Assembly (NCBI GenBank): GCA_902729315.2
Contig: LR746269.1
Location: forward strand, 9,646,231-9,710,230
DNA: 64,000 nt
Source: Spirodela intermedia
Lineage: Eukaryota; Streptophyta; Magnoliopsida; Alismatales; Araceae
Reading direction: 5' to 3'
A program made the position numbers and the translations under genes. Under the pieces are notes generated by a model. The model was not told the DNA's origin. It was given only the letters and a program-made list of their open reading frames with translations, and did not search any database. Shown here piece after piece: positions 22,401 to 32,149 of this stretch; within the stretch, counting starts at the first letter, position 1; each line of letters begins with the position of its first letter.

Positions 22401-22707
22401 CCTTCTCGGGGTCCTTCCCCACGACGCAGACCCCTTGGATCAGAGCATCCCAGAGACCCTTCTTGCGTGAGAGACGCGATTCTTTGCCGCCGGCAATTCG
22501 ACCCTCGGACTCCTCGAACCTCCCTGTCTTGAGGAAGGCGCGAACGACGAGGTTATCGGCGAAGGAGTCAGTCCAGACCGAGTTGGACGTGACCTGGGAG
22601 AAGACGTGGAGCAGCAGCCGGTACCTTCCCGCTCGGAGGAGCGACGAGAGGAGACGATTCACCGACTGGACAGTGGGACTGAATCCGCGCTTCAGAAGGG
22701 TTTGCAT
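19435..22707 (-). CDS. P-class pentatricopeptide repeat protein (At5g57250-like)
   Basis: Intronless 1090-aa protein, or 1129 aa if the upstream in-frame ATG at 22822-22824 is used. I chose Met40 of the long ORF (ATG at 22705-22707, MQTLLKRGFSP) because the first 39 residues are largely a Ser-Leu run encoded by a (CT)n microsatellite. Its start also fits my recall of Arabidopsis At5g57250, which begins near FQTLLKSGFSPT. Some 20 or more tandem 35-residue PPR motifs are visible (VTYATLIHALATEGHLTDA, FTYNSVINGLCRQGCLIEA). The C-terminal ~170 residues are acidic and divergent, ending near LCSKGELQKASYALKHVM. No E, DYW or SMR domain is present, so this is P-class: sequence-specific RNA binding in organelles for stability, splicing or translation. 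Mitochondrial targeting is likely by homology. The specific RNA target is unknown. Confidence 0.93.
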   Translation of the reverse strand: MQTLLKRGFSPTVQSVNRLLSSLLRAGRYRLLLHVFSQVTSNSVWTDSFADNLVVRAFLKTGRFEESEGRIAGGKESRLSRKKGLWDALIQGVCVVGKDPEKGFGLLLKCVRSNAACPSQHTFRSLVFSFSSAGRMDRAIEVVETMISAEVGYPIDNYVCSSIISGFCKVGKPELGLGFFENVRKNREFVPNLMTYTAVLDALLRGGQIEEASDLVQLMEDKGVAPDAFLYGCWASGYVNNGAVGEALAKHKLMVDRGIKPDVVNYSILADGFCKEGNVEKVIGLLGMMSANGAEPNLITYTSILQGFCKRGKLKEATSLLRKLEELGLPVDEFAYSTLINGWCREGDLEMVFKLLDEMEKKGVEMGTVTHNTVINGLCKLGNMTRANQLSTCFHGDIIGFSTLLCGYLREMNKPGVLEIVNRMEEAKTPMDVVGCNIIISAYFFLGMFEDALLLFRRMPEMGLAANSATFMSVINGCCKLGMVDGALEVIDEYVSTVLEPNLAGFRCIIVALCKGGMPGAATEVFIRLTSRGLVLGPGAHRMLIKTRYKEDRGVGVMKLLGSLDGLLQPDLLSSVCNDAMAFLCNKRCCEIAKELFILARRNNWVITVKSYYLLIKSLWRNGQLDLVSLVVNSCIKEYGFSEPRVINVLILFLCKKNVEKALWLLNQMAKRDVSYCVSTAIVESLKRVGRIEEAYKLVVEAKENGMAVDVVAYSIVVDGLCKEGHLEKALMLCTRMRDLGLEPNIFTYNSVINGLCRQGCLIEALRMFDAMGPNDVTPTVVTYATLIHALATEGHLTDARKLFEKMISSGIPSNLRVYSILINGYCRFGAVEEAMELLQQLEETSMQPDPFTVSSLVNGFCVLGDMEGALGFYADYKRRGIALDFLGFLLLIEGLRAKGRLEEARSILWDMLQCQSIIDIVNKPNIEIEGGSLLGSLAFLCEQGRIDEAIVVLCEVGSFTSPIGRFIGDCRRAALKRSYKGDEDLSMGNRVENLDREDLSSPVQEFSEEDDRRTNLGLRTPKLCHSDLVSRKGDGQGLGTEDVEDLIGRSEFHDFDLYYPVIASLCSKGELQKASYALKHVMANSGKHS

Positions 22708-22736
22708 TCTCCTCCTCTCCTCCCCTTCAGTGGGGC

Positions 22737-22740
<4 letters not shown>

Positions 22741-22782
<42 letters not shown>
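22741..22782. repeat. (GA)n microsatellite in PPR 5' leader
   Basis: Twenty-one AG units on +, read as (CT)n in the PPR transcript 34-75 nt before the preferred ATG. It is in frame with an upstream ATG, which creates an artefactual Ser-Leu N-terminus. Confidence 0.9.
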
Positions 22783-22785
<3 letters not shown>

Positions 22786-22824
22786 GAGGGAGTTTCTGGT
22801 GCTTGGAAGGCGTCGAGACCCCAA

Positions 22825-23576
22825 ACCGTGGAAACTCTGGTTCCCAGCATCAATAATATTGGGCCATTTTATAGACCGGGGAGATGTCCCAGTAGGCCCA
22901 TTTATCGGCCCATTTCCATGATGGACTTCTTTGAGTCAATCGCCACGTGTCGGAGGCTGGCAACCCATCCCTGTAAAGCCCGGGTTTTGACAAAAAAGAA
23001 GAAAAAAACAGGTGGTATGCTGTCCTCCTGCACATATAAATAACATGGTCCACTCCGCAGCCGTTCGTGAGCGCCAACTCAGATCGACCTCTATCTTGGC
23101 GGCTTCCGCCGCATCCCACATGGATACGGTAACGGGAGCAGTTTGCATGTTATCGAAACAGACAGAGCCCATTAAGAAAATCCGCCAAAAGGTAGCGGTG
23201 GGGGTGGGCGTAAGGGGGGGGGAAGATGAAAGTCAACGCCCGATGGAAGGATTTGAGGCTGATAATCCCACCCCCGTCATTCTTACGAGCGAATGGGTCC
23301 TCCCCCCTCCCTCAGCTCCTGAGGCTTAATCAAATAAAATCCTTGCGAAGAAGGCTCAAGAGGAGCATCAAATCCGGCGGCGAAGTCAAAGGGCCGACGT
23401 GGGCCACTCTGCGGCGGCGCTTTCTTATTATCCTGCCGACCGAGTCCCTGCCTTCTCTTTTCTTCTTCTTCTCCTTCTTCACAGCTTCTCTTCGTCTTCA
23501 ACGCAATCCAGCCCCCTTTTGCTCTCTCTCTCTCTCTGGGCTGCAATTTTTTTGAGGAGAGGAGAAGAAACGGGGA
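22825..23576. other. Divergent promoter region between PPR (-) and PADRE (+) genes
   Basis: About 870 bp lie between the preferred PPR start (22707) and the PADRE start (23577), which are head-to-head, so both promoters must lie here. TCTTCTTC and CTCTCTCT pyrimidine tracts (~23450-23540) form the PADRE leader. No third gene is supported. Confidence 0.55.
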
Positions 23577-24380
23577 ATGGGGTGCGTGTTCTCGTGCCGC
23601 TCCGGCGCCGCCTTCGAGGGGGTGAGGCTGGTGCACATCAACGGGTACGTGGAGGAGTTCCCGGGGCCGGTGACCGTCGACGAGGTCACCGGAAAAGCCC
23701 CCAAGCTGTTGTGCTTCACGCCGGCGCAGCTGCTCTCCTTCAGCGTCCGCCCTCTCCCCGACGACGAGCGCCTGCTTCCCGGCCGCCTGTACTTCCTCCT
23801 CCCCCCCACCGTCCTCCAGTCAGACACCTCCCCAGTTGACCTCGCCGCTCTCGCCACCCGCTTGTCGGCGCACGCTCGGAGCGGCGGCGACGCAGCCGCG
23901 GGCGGCGCCGCCAGGTCCAGGGCGAAGAGCGGCCTTCTTCACTCCGACGAGGTCGGCGCTGCGCCGGCGGCCGGAATGATGGCGGAGGGCGGCGGCGAGG
24001 ATACGCGGGGCGGCGGCGCCGTCGGGGGCATCGGCGGGCGGATGACCGCCTCGCGGGCGCGGTGGTGGAAGCCGGTGCTGGACACGATCGAGGAGAAGTC
24101 GTTCCGCCGGTCGCTGATCGACGAGATGTCGGTGGGTAGGTCGTCGGGAGGGGAGAGGTCGCCGCTGAGCAGGGCGGCGGCGGAGGACGCGAGCAACCGG
24201 AGTAGGGCGGCGGCGGAGGACGCGAGCAACCGGAGTAGGGCGGCGGCGGAGGACGCGAGCAACCGGAGTAGGGCGGCGGCGGAGGACGCGAGCAACCGGA
24301 GCAGGGCGGCGGCGGAGGACGCGAGCAACGGGAGCAGGGCGGCGGCGGAGGACGTGAGCAACGGGGGCAGTGGGACGTAG
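23577..24380 (+). CDS. DUF4228 (PADRE) domain protein with C-terminal 11-aa repeats
   Basis: Intronless 267-aa protein. The N-terminus MGCVFSC has Gly2 and Cys3, a classical N-myristoylation plus palmitoylation signal suggesting membrane association. Residues ~14-85 (VRLVHINGYVEEFPGPVTVDEV..., then PDDERLLPGRLYFLLP) match the plant PADRE/DUF4228 domain, whose members are often stress- or pathogen-responsive; the molecular function is not established. A conserved-looking stretch WWKPVLDTIEEKSFRRSL is near residue 165. Residues ~199-264 are six near-identical copies of RAAAEDASNRS, which is unusual for the family. The gene is very GC-rich and preceded by a pyrimidine-rich leader. It shares a divergent promoter region with the PPR gene. 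Confidence 0.85.
   Translation: MGCVFSCRSGAAFEGVRLVHINGYVEEFPGPVTVDEVTGKAPKLLCFTPAQLLSFSVRPLPDDERLLPGRLYFLLPPTVLQSDTSPVDLAALATRLSAHARSGGDAAAGGAARSRAKSGLLHSDEVGAAPAAGMMAEGGGEDTRGGGAVGGIGGRMTASRARWWKPVLDTIEEKSFRRSLIDEMSVGRSSGGERSPLSRAAAEDASNRSRAAAEDASNRSRAAAEDASNRSRAAAEDASNRSRAAAEDASNGSRAAAEDVSNGGSGT
24171..24368 (+). repeat. Six-copy 33-bp in-frame tandem repeat
   Basis: Unit AGGGCGGCGGCGGAGGACGC... (33 bp) starts at 24171, 24204, 24237, 24270, 24303 and 24336. The first four copies are almost identical, and the last two carry substitutions (CGG to GGG, GCG to GTG). It encodes RAAAEDASNRS. The high identity implies recent expansion and probable copy-number polymorphism. Confidence 0.95.
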
Positions 24381-24554
24381 GCGACACGGACCGGTGAGTT
24401 CCGGACGACTCGCTCGGTTATAACTCAACGACTCGGGCCGCTTTCTTCATGTACAAAGCCGATTCCTCATGCCACGACCGGGTTCCTTCCACCGATTCAA
24501 CGCAATTTCTTCCCGTCGTTGGCCCTCTTCATTTCCTCGTCACGCACAGCGAGC

Positions 24555-24589
<35 letters not shown>

Positions 24590-25255
24590 GGGTTTTGCAC
24601 GTGGCCTCAGAAGGAGTATCCGAACCACCCGGGCGGCCCTGTTGACGGGCTCTGCCCATCTTCCACGCGTGACGACAGGACACGCCACCCTGCAGTACGT
24701 GCCAATTACTTAAAATTGACGATCTGGGCGGAGGTCAACGACGATCCTCTCTGAAAGCGTTGGGGCCAACCAATGGGGGAGGGGGGTGGCCTTCCACGCA
24801 ACCCCCAAAAGGCCGACATCCGAGGAATTGAGGCTGCGAATCCCATAGATCCGATTATATATAAAAAAAAAGACGACGGAGGGTTGGGTTGCGTGGGCAA
24901 TTAAATGACGATTTAGGTTTTGCAACCTCTGAAAGGGGGCAAAGTATGTGTTTAGTCATCATCAGCTGTTCTTCAGCAATCGTAACTAGTTTACAGCAAT
25001 GAACCATAATATGAACGACTAAAACAGATTATGCCTGGGAATTTTAATATTAATTTCACAGATGGGGATGGGGCTTGGGAGCCTGGGAATCTACTTATCG
25101 GCGTGTCTGCTACGCTTGGGCCTGCGATGGGTCTGGTTCGCCGGCGGACTCGGGACTCTCCTCCTCGGCTTCTTGCTGCGGAGAGGAGGGCAGAGACAAC
25201 ATCCGGAATGATCATCTGGGAGAAATGAGATGAATACACACGCGCGGAGGCCCTA
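24381..25255. other. Intergenic region between PADRE (+) and coiled-coil (-) genes
   Basis: Convergent 3' flanks. It contains a (GA)n at 24555-24587 within GC-rich sequence that resembles a leader, but no ORF with family similarity follows. No gene called. Confidence 0.5.
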
Positions 25256-28200
25256 CTAGGCCGGCATGCCGTGGAGATCAACTACTACTGACCGGAAGAT
25301 TGGCGCCAAGAGTTGGAACGCCACGAAGATGGGGAGGACCAGGGAAGCAGATGCCTGCAGGAAACGCTGGGTCAACAAGAGGAGGAAAAGCTGAAGAAGT
25401 AGATACATCAATAGTGAAGGATACACACAGCAAACCACACGAGCTCCTCCGTCGCAAGAGCTCTCGTCAGTTCATGTCTCAGAAGAGTATCCTTGACAAC
25501 AGTTTGGATCTGCGATCAAAGGAAGCATATGTATATCTCAACGGTTTGGACCACCCCATTCAGTGCAGTTCAAAAAACTAACTTCCCGGAAATTAATGAG
25601 CACGTTTTTATTTTACAATCTGAATATTCAAAATAAAATACTAAAAAAGGGAGTTAAATTTGTGTAGGATATGAGCACAAAGAAGAGGATTAATAATAAT
25701 GATGATAATAATAATAACGATAGTACATTCAGTCATAGCCATATGACATAAACATCAAAATATGTTAAGATATATACATTCATTCCATCGAGTAACAGAG
25801 CAGACAGACCTGCCGATGGTATGTTGTCGCTGATCTAAGAAATTTCCGGTAAACACGGGCAGCTTTCTTTGTGTATGGCTTTAAAAAAATGCGTGTTTTT
25901 TCCACATGAGGCCTGGTGATTGTCGCAACTTGATCAATATAAGGCTTGGAGAACTTCTTCACATCCTACAACCGTATGGCCTTCTTCATTAGATGAATGA
26001 AAAATGGCGATAATAGGCTTCCCGTATCTGATTTGACGATCAGGGTCGTGTAAGCAAGCCAAAGGTAATGTTTTAATCACATAAGATACCTGCAAATAAG
26101 GGTCCGCCGCTTCTTGCGCCTTAAGAAGATGGGGCTTGAGAGAGGTTTCATAGAGCTCAACAGTTCTGGTAGCTGCCGACCGTGCATAAGGTTCGACAGA
26201 GGTCCTGACGATCACCCAACGCTCCTTCAAAATGGGGATCCATTTCTGCACAAAACAATGCAGAAATGAGAAGGCGAAGTCAGTTGGATCATTAGAATCC
26301 GCCAATAAATAAATAAAATCAGACACTAATTAGTGAATAAAAGGAGACCGCTAGCAGAACAAGAGGCAACCATCAGACCAGAGAGGAGCTCTTGATCAAG
26401 AAAATAACTCCAGCGCATAAACCCAGAAAATGAACGAAACTTTCGATGATGATCACATCGGTGAGATCTTATCGAGGATGAAAAGACAACGCCTGAACAT
26501 GCAGTGAAGGGCAGGCGAACATGCACTTGATGTAACTCACAGTTTTAGCCGTCTCCACGTGGGGCCCAATCTTCTTTTTGGCCTGAGACGATACTTCCAA
26601 CACCTGTAGCGAGTAAAGTATCTTATAATGCTGGACTTAAACAGGTCATCAAAATGATATTTCCGTAATGTGTCCCAGAAGGACAAAATTGTGATGACAA
26701 GCACCTTCTGAACAAATATATCATAAGCAGGTTTTCCATGGTTGCTCCAGTGAGCCGCTGCCTTAGCCTGAATGCGGAAACAGAAACTGATCAAGGCAAA
26801 TCAAAATGCTAACACGTGCTATCAACTGACAGTCTAGATATGAACATACCCTATAATGAACTACATGATCCGCAAGCCAAGGAGGCAGCCATGCTCCATG
26901 AATCTGCGCAGTATTGACAAATACCAATGGATGAATTCTGAAATCGACCAGTAAAGGACTAAATGACAATCACAAACCATAAGATCATAAGCTTTTACGG
27001 ATAGTATGACATACTCGCAATATACGATAGGACACAACCCTTATTTACTGGTCAGCAAACGATACGCTTCTTATTAACGAAAGAAAAATAAATGAGAATC
27101 CATCATCAAGAGCACAGATCATTTTGGAATGTATGTAGAAAAACGAATTAGAAAGGCTTCGACTCATGAACCAGAGGATGGATTCACAGAGCGAAATCTG
27201 GACCAGACCTTGGGTAAGTTTAACAGCCAGACGAATGACAAAAGAGGAGATTCTAGACCATGGAAATTCTGGGAAATGAGGCCCAGATTTATGAAAATCC
27301 AGAAATACCAGTTCAGTGATTCCTCTCTTTAATCTCAACAGTGGAGAAACCTCCAAAATGCTGCCTACACTGAGAAACCAATGCTGACAAGGAGTGACGA
27401 AGTCAGTACGTAAATAGTCTCCTCCAGTGTAACAGGATGTAAATCGAGCTAGAGAGTTTTAAATATGGTAAAGAAGAAAGAGAACAAAAAAGAAAAGTAT
27501 TTGGTTCTAACAATACGTCATCTCGTGCAACAATGGACAAGTGCACAAGCATGAACAACAGCTTTGACCATCCGCAAGTTTTCTCTACAGCATGGCATCA
27601 CGTGCTAAGGAGTCATCCTATTGACCTTGGAATTATCTACTAGATAAATCGAGTAATCCCCAACGAAAATAGGTCAGATTTTAAACTGTTCGGCTCCCTG
27701 AAAAGTTCCTTATGCCCACCATAAGTAAGCACCGCCTTGAACAACGAGCATTATACATACAAAAAGGAATAAATCAAATATAGGAAAACTGAGAACTCAC
27801 TTTAAGAGATAAAAAATAGAAGAACTTTTTAAAACATAATTCTGCAAGAAATCATTTTTCACCAGACTAGAGTTGAAAACTATAAATAAAAAAATAAGCA
27901 ACAGTTAGTGACGCAAAACCTTTCTCACCTCATTCAACTCTTTTTTCTTTGATGACGCTTCCAACCGTACCTTCATCAACTCTTCCTAACATTTTTTTAC
28001 AAAGGAACTCAGGAGAGACAAAACATGTCAAAAAGAAATGTAACATAAGACTTATTATAAATTAAAAAGGCACCTCAGCGACTTTCAAGGCACGTTCGAT
28101 TTTTTTAATTCTCTTTTTTTGTTCATCATTTGCGCTCTGAAGCTGCAAATATCAAAGGACGAACTTTCAGAAAAACGGTCAATTGGTAAAAGATTAAAAA

Positions 28201-29637
28201 AAAGGACTGTGAGTGCCACAAAACTTGAAGTTGGCCTTTTGCATTCTTTCTCTCCCATGTGCTATTCAAACAATTTTTTTTTAGTAATCAACATTCGACT
28301 TCTGTCATTCATTCATTCATCTAAAAGAAGCAAACTAAATTCGGGAATGGCTTTTGGAGTACTGCATCAATATTTGTTTCATAAGAACTGTCACAACCAG
28401 TGCCTAAGCAATTAATAAGAGGTCCTCAGCGACGGAAGGCTACTTGTTACTCAATAAGCTCTAATATTTAATTAATAGAAACTAATCGAGAGTAAATATA
28501 TATGGCTTATAAAACGAAAAAATTACAGTCACTGAACAACTACAAATGCAGCCTAACATTGTAGGGAAGGAGCAGAAATCCACAAATAAATTTAAAGATA
28601 TGCTATCTGGCTTATATATTTCGGAAATTTTCATAATAATAGACGCTCACATTTTCTAATTTCAAATTCAATTCCTCTACTTTCCTTTCGGCCTCAATAG
28701 CCCTAGTTGCCAAAGCACCTTGCTTCTCGTTCTGTGCATGTGTATCACTTCTAAGATCTTCAAGCTACAAAGAAAATTGATGTCAAGAGCACGCCAACTT
28801 CAGTAGGAACATCAGTGCGATTCTTTCTTTAACTGACCTGCTTCTCAAGCTCAGCAGTTCGGGCGTGAGCTTTTCCTAGTAACTGTGCAGCATCGGCAGC
28901 ACCCTTTTTGTGAAGAAGATTGAGAACCATATAATCACGCGGCCTCATAAACAAACATAGAGCTTGAAACAATAATCGTCTAGGAAGATCACCTGAAGAG
29001 ACTCAATCTGATCTTGCAAGGAAGCAACGCTATGCGTCTTCTCTTTGATGATTTTCTCGAACAGCAAAATGGATTCGTCCTTAACCTTCAATTGCTTTTC
29101 TCCTTCGGCAACGCTAAACTCTTCAAAATGCCGGAAAAAGACCAGTCCAGGTGTCATTACAAGTCCAAGGTATCATCAGAAAACGTCAAGAACTTCCCTG
29201 CATTTATAATCCATGATTTTCATTCTGCTTCTCAAACGAGCTAAAGCTAAGCCTATATTCCATGACTTTCTTCCAATAATTTACCAAAGTATAACACCAC
29301 CAGAAACAACTTACTATTCACTGCGTTAAATAAAAAAACATCAAAGAAGGCAAAAACTCTCGATCAGAAGCAACGGCAACCGCGGTTCAAACGTTAATGT
29401 CCCCTAAACCCTAAACAATCAAAGAAACGGGACCGGAATGGATAAAACAGGATCGAACTGACCTAGGGAAGCAATTTTCGACTTCAGCTTTTCCAATTCC
29501 CGCCTAAGCGGCGACGGATCCTCCGGGACCTGGGGATCCACTCCCTCATCGACGATCCCGGAGTCCGCCCGGACCCCGGCGAGTCCGAGGGAGAAGACCA
29601 GCAGAAGCAAAAGAAGCTTCGAAGCCATCACCACCAC
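25256..29637 (-). CDS. Signal-peptide coiled-coil membrane protein (At2g24420/At4g31340-like)
   Basis: Thirteen exons on -: 29637-29463, 29120-28993, 28903-28838, 28764-28651, 28142-28074, 27985-27929, 26903-26850, 26767-26705, 26603-26541, 26245-26090, 25965-25810, 25509-25429, 25354-25256. They total 1281 nt, exactly 427 codons with the stop (426 aa). An N-terminal signal peptide ([21 protein letters not shown]) is followed by ~180 residues of charged coiled coil. Next come the family block [10 protein letters not shown], the repeated KP-rich motifs [20 protein letters not shown] and ATTYHRQ, and a C-terminal hydrophobic segment [17 protein letters not shown]. The Arabidopsis relatives are labelled 'myosin heavy chain-related' or 'DNA repair ATPase-related', which are similarity labels, not functions. 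An ER/secretory membrane location is inferred. The C-terminus lacks the basic tail I recall in Arabidopsis. The start could be either of two Mets three residues apart (MVVM). Confidence 0.92.
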
Positions 29638-30206
29638 TCTGATCTTCTAAAGCGTACGACCTCGGGGATGCTCACCACCCCCACCTCCAGATCTCGGCGG
29701 CTTCCCTTCCTCCCTCCAACTGTCGAGCTTCGGAGAACCCCACGGGGCCGGTTAGCGAGACAGAGAGAGAGAGAGAGGGAGAGAGGATCGTGGAGCGTAG
29801 AAGAGGTCGCAAATTTATCTGAGGGCACCGAAGAAGGATCTCTGCTCAGGGCGGGCACGTGGCAGACCTAAAGAACACGTAAGTTCATCATCCGACGGAG
29901 CGACGGAGCCGTCTTTTATCGGATGGCTGGTGATGGACGTTCCAGATGGGTCGAAACGATTCGGCCAATGGGTCCCACGATCCGAATGTCCTCACGAAAG
30001 TCGATTGGGTATTCTGACCCGTCGTTCAGCTACTGGTCCCACATCTGCTACCTCCGCAAGATTAAGTGAGGTGATTAGTTTCTAATTACCCCATCACAGA
30101 ATGGAACATCGTCTAATTACACCCACCGACAGCCTGTCTCTATCTCTCTCTCTTTCTCTCATCTGACCCCATCACAGCACACTCGTTGCACTCGGCAGTC
30201 TCTCTC

Positions 30207-30289
<83 letters not shown>

Positions 30290-30649
30290 ACTTAATGCCC
30301 TTGTGATGGGCCTGGCTATTGGTCTTGATATAATCAGCCCATTATCAGGCCACCTCTTACTTTGTGAATTTGACTAATTATGAGAAAGTTTTATATTACC
30401 AACTTCTGACTTTTCTATACTTTCCTATCAATTAAAATATTTCTCATAGGTATATATGCCTTGGACATTCATGTTAGTATAAGTTTACATCTTTAAAATA
30501 TTTCTTCAGAATGATATGTGAATTAAACAAGAATCCATAAAATATGTTCTAAATCTATTTGATATTTCATTCTACCTAATTACACTTGACCTTTGTTAAT
30601 ATATTATTTCCTATTATTTGTCTTTGATTAATGTACACAAATTAAGTAT
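29638..30649. other. Promoter of the coiled-coil gene and edge of the TE block
   Basis: 29640-29870 is GA/CT-rich, probably the 5' leader of the minus-strand coiled-coil gene. 30090-30290 holds CT-rich sequence including a long (CT)n. After about 30,370 composition drops sharply to AT-rich, marking the start of the repeat nest. No gene is seen. Confidence 0.55.
30211..30284. repeat. (CT)37 microsatellite
   Basis: Uninterrupted CT run of about 74 bp, the longest dinucleotide array in the window. ORFs encoding Ser-Leu here are artefacts. Confidence 0.97.
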
Positions 30650-31440
30650 TAATAGTTGTGGAAGAAGTTATGATAGATCTAATTATGGATAGGAAAGACA
30701 TGCTGGTGGAAATAATTAAATTCAGAAATCAAACTATAGAATGATGTAATGTTGATTTTGTAAAAAGTATTGACACTTTGAAGCATATTATTGGGACAAG
30801 AAAAAATAACAAGAAAATATTGGAAAACAGAGTTCTAATTCAGTGTGTAACTTTTGTAGGAAGCATGGCTATATTGAAGCAAATTCTTAAGATAAAAAAA
30901 GAAGCAAGTAAATATTTTTTGAGAAAGTGATTAAAATAATTTGTTTCTTAGGAATACAACTTTAATTACAAGTCAATCAAATACCTAGTTTGTCGATAGC
31001 AGCTATAACAACTATATGACAAAAAAAATAAATTTATTTTAGAATCTCAATACATATATGAAATGTGAAATTGAAATTAGTGATGGAAATAGTGTAAAAA
31101 TCAAAAGTATGGAACCATAAATGTTCATAAAAAAATAGGTACAATACAAGAATACTAAATGCTTATTTTATTCTAAAGTTAGTACACAATTTACTTAACA
31201 TTAATTAATTTATGGAATATGATTATATTGTTGATTTTAAAGATGATAAATGTGTTATTAAGCATTAGAAAAAAGGCATCCCTCCTTTATGGATTCGTAA
31301 GGTCAAAAAAATGATGTTTTTTCTTGATATTTCAAGCCTTATTTATTTGGGATAATTATTAATGATAATGATAATTCTTAACTTTGGTATTTACATAATA
31401 AATATTTAAAATTTAATAATATAGAATTATTAAATCATAT
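30650..31440 (+). mobile_element. Decayed Ty1/copia fragment A (gag zinc knuckle to protease region)
   Basis: With stops and frameshifts, conceptual translation shows a gag-like segment, a CxxC...H zinc-knuckle-like segment near 30840-30900 (CVTFVGSMAILKQ pattern), and a protease-region segment near 31200-31330 (LINQLMEYDYIVDFKDDKCVI-like, then MMFFLDIS). This matches the order in plant copia polyproteins upstream of the gag-pre-integrase domain. Coding capacity is lost and no LTR was identified at its 5' end. Confidence 0.65.
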
Positions 31441-32149
31441 GGTTTCTAGTGGGTTCAATGTGGCAAAGTAAAACATTAAGAAAGACGGTGAATTAGTTTC
31501 CTATGATTTTTGTTCTATTATTCTATTTTATCTATGAGTGTATCTATTAACACAAGTTCTCACACAACTTTTTTATGTGAGTATAAGTTTACTCATATCC
31601 CTCTCCTACTCTACATGGATTCACTCAGTCTCTTTCTATCTCTCATCACTACTAAGAATATAAAGAATTTTTATATTGATTCAGCCCTCACTAAACTATG
31701 TCTAATCTCAAAGGATCCTTCTTACTGAAGTTTTTTATTTATTTTTAAAAGTAAAACTAATTTTATGAGATTAGTGGCTCAACCAATAAGTTTTTATCTC
31801 CATAGATATCACACCTCTCATGGGTAGAGCTTGACTCTTATCACCACATGTCTAAGTCAAACAGACTAAATTTCTTGAAGACCACACTTTTTATAGGCAC
31901 TAATTGACTCTTAGGACCTCATGCCTTAGCTCATAAACCTCTTAACTCACCACCTAGGTTATCTTAAGACTTGATGGAAAGAGTCAACTTTTGAGATAAT
32001 TGTTAATTTGATTCACTAATGTAGAATAAGTCTTATGGTGAAGCTTTCAACTATTTCTTTGAAGTGTATAGTAACTTTGCTTTGATGTATGTAATATGAT
32101 CTACTCTTGAACTTGAATCAATGAGGTTGATAAATGTCTTCGTTCAATA
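31441..32149. other. AT-rich non-coding sequence in TE nest
   Basis: Low-complexity AT-rich sequence between copia fragment A and the macrorepeat. A tandem-like pattern of short pyrimidine-rich words is visible around 31500-31700, but no gene or domain. Confidence 0.4.

Noticed and set aside
23740-24428. Long minus-strand Pro/Ser/Arg ORFs opposite the PADRE gene
   Set aside because: Shadow ORFs produced by the 33-bp GC-rich repeat of the real + strand gene; no domain.
30186-30377. Ser-Leu repeat ORF
   Set aside because: Translation of the (CT)n microsatellite.
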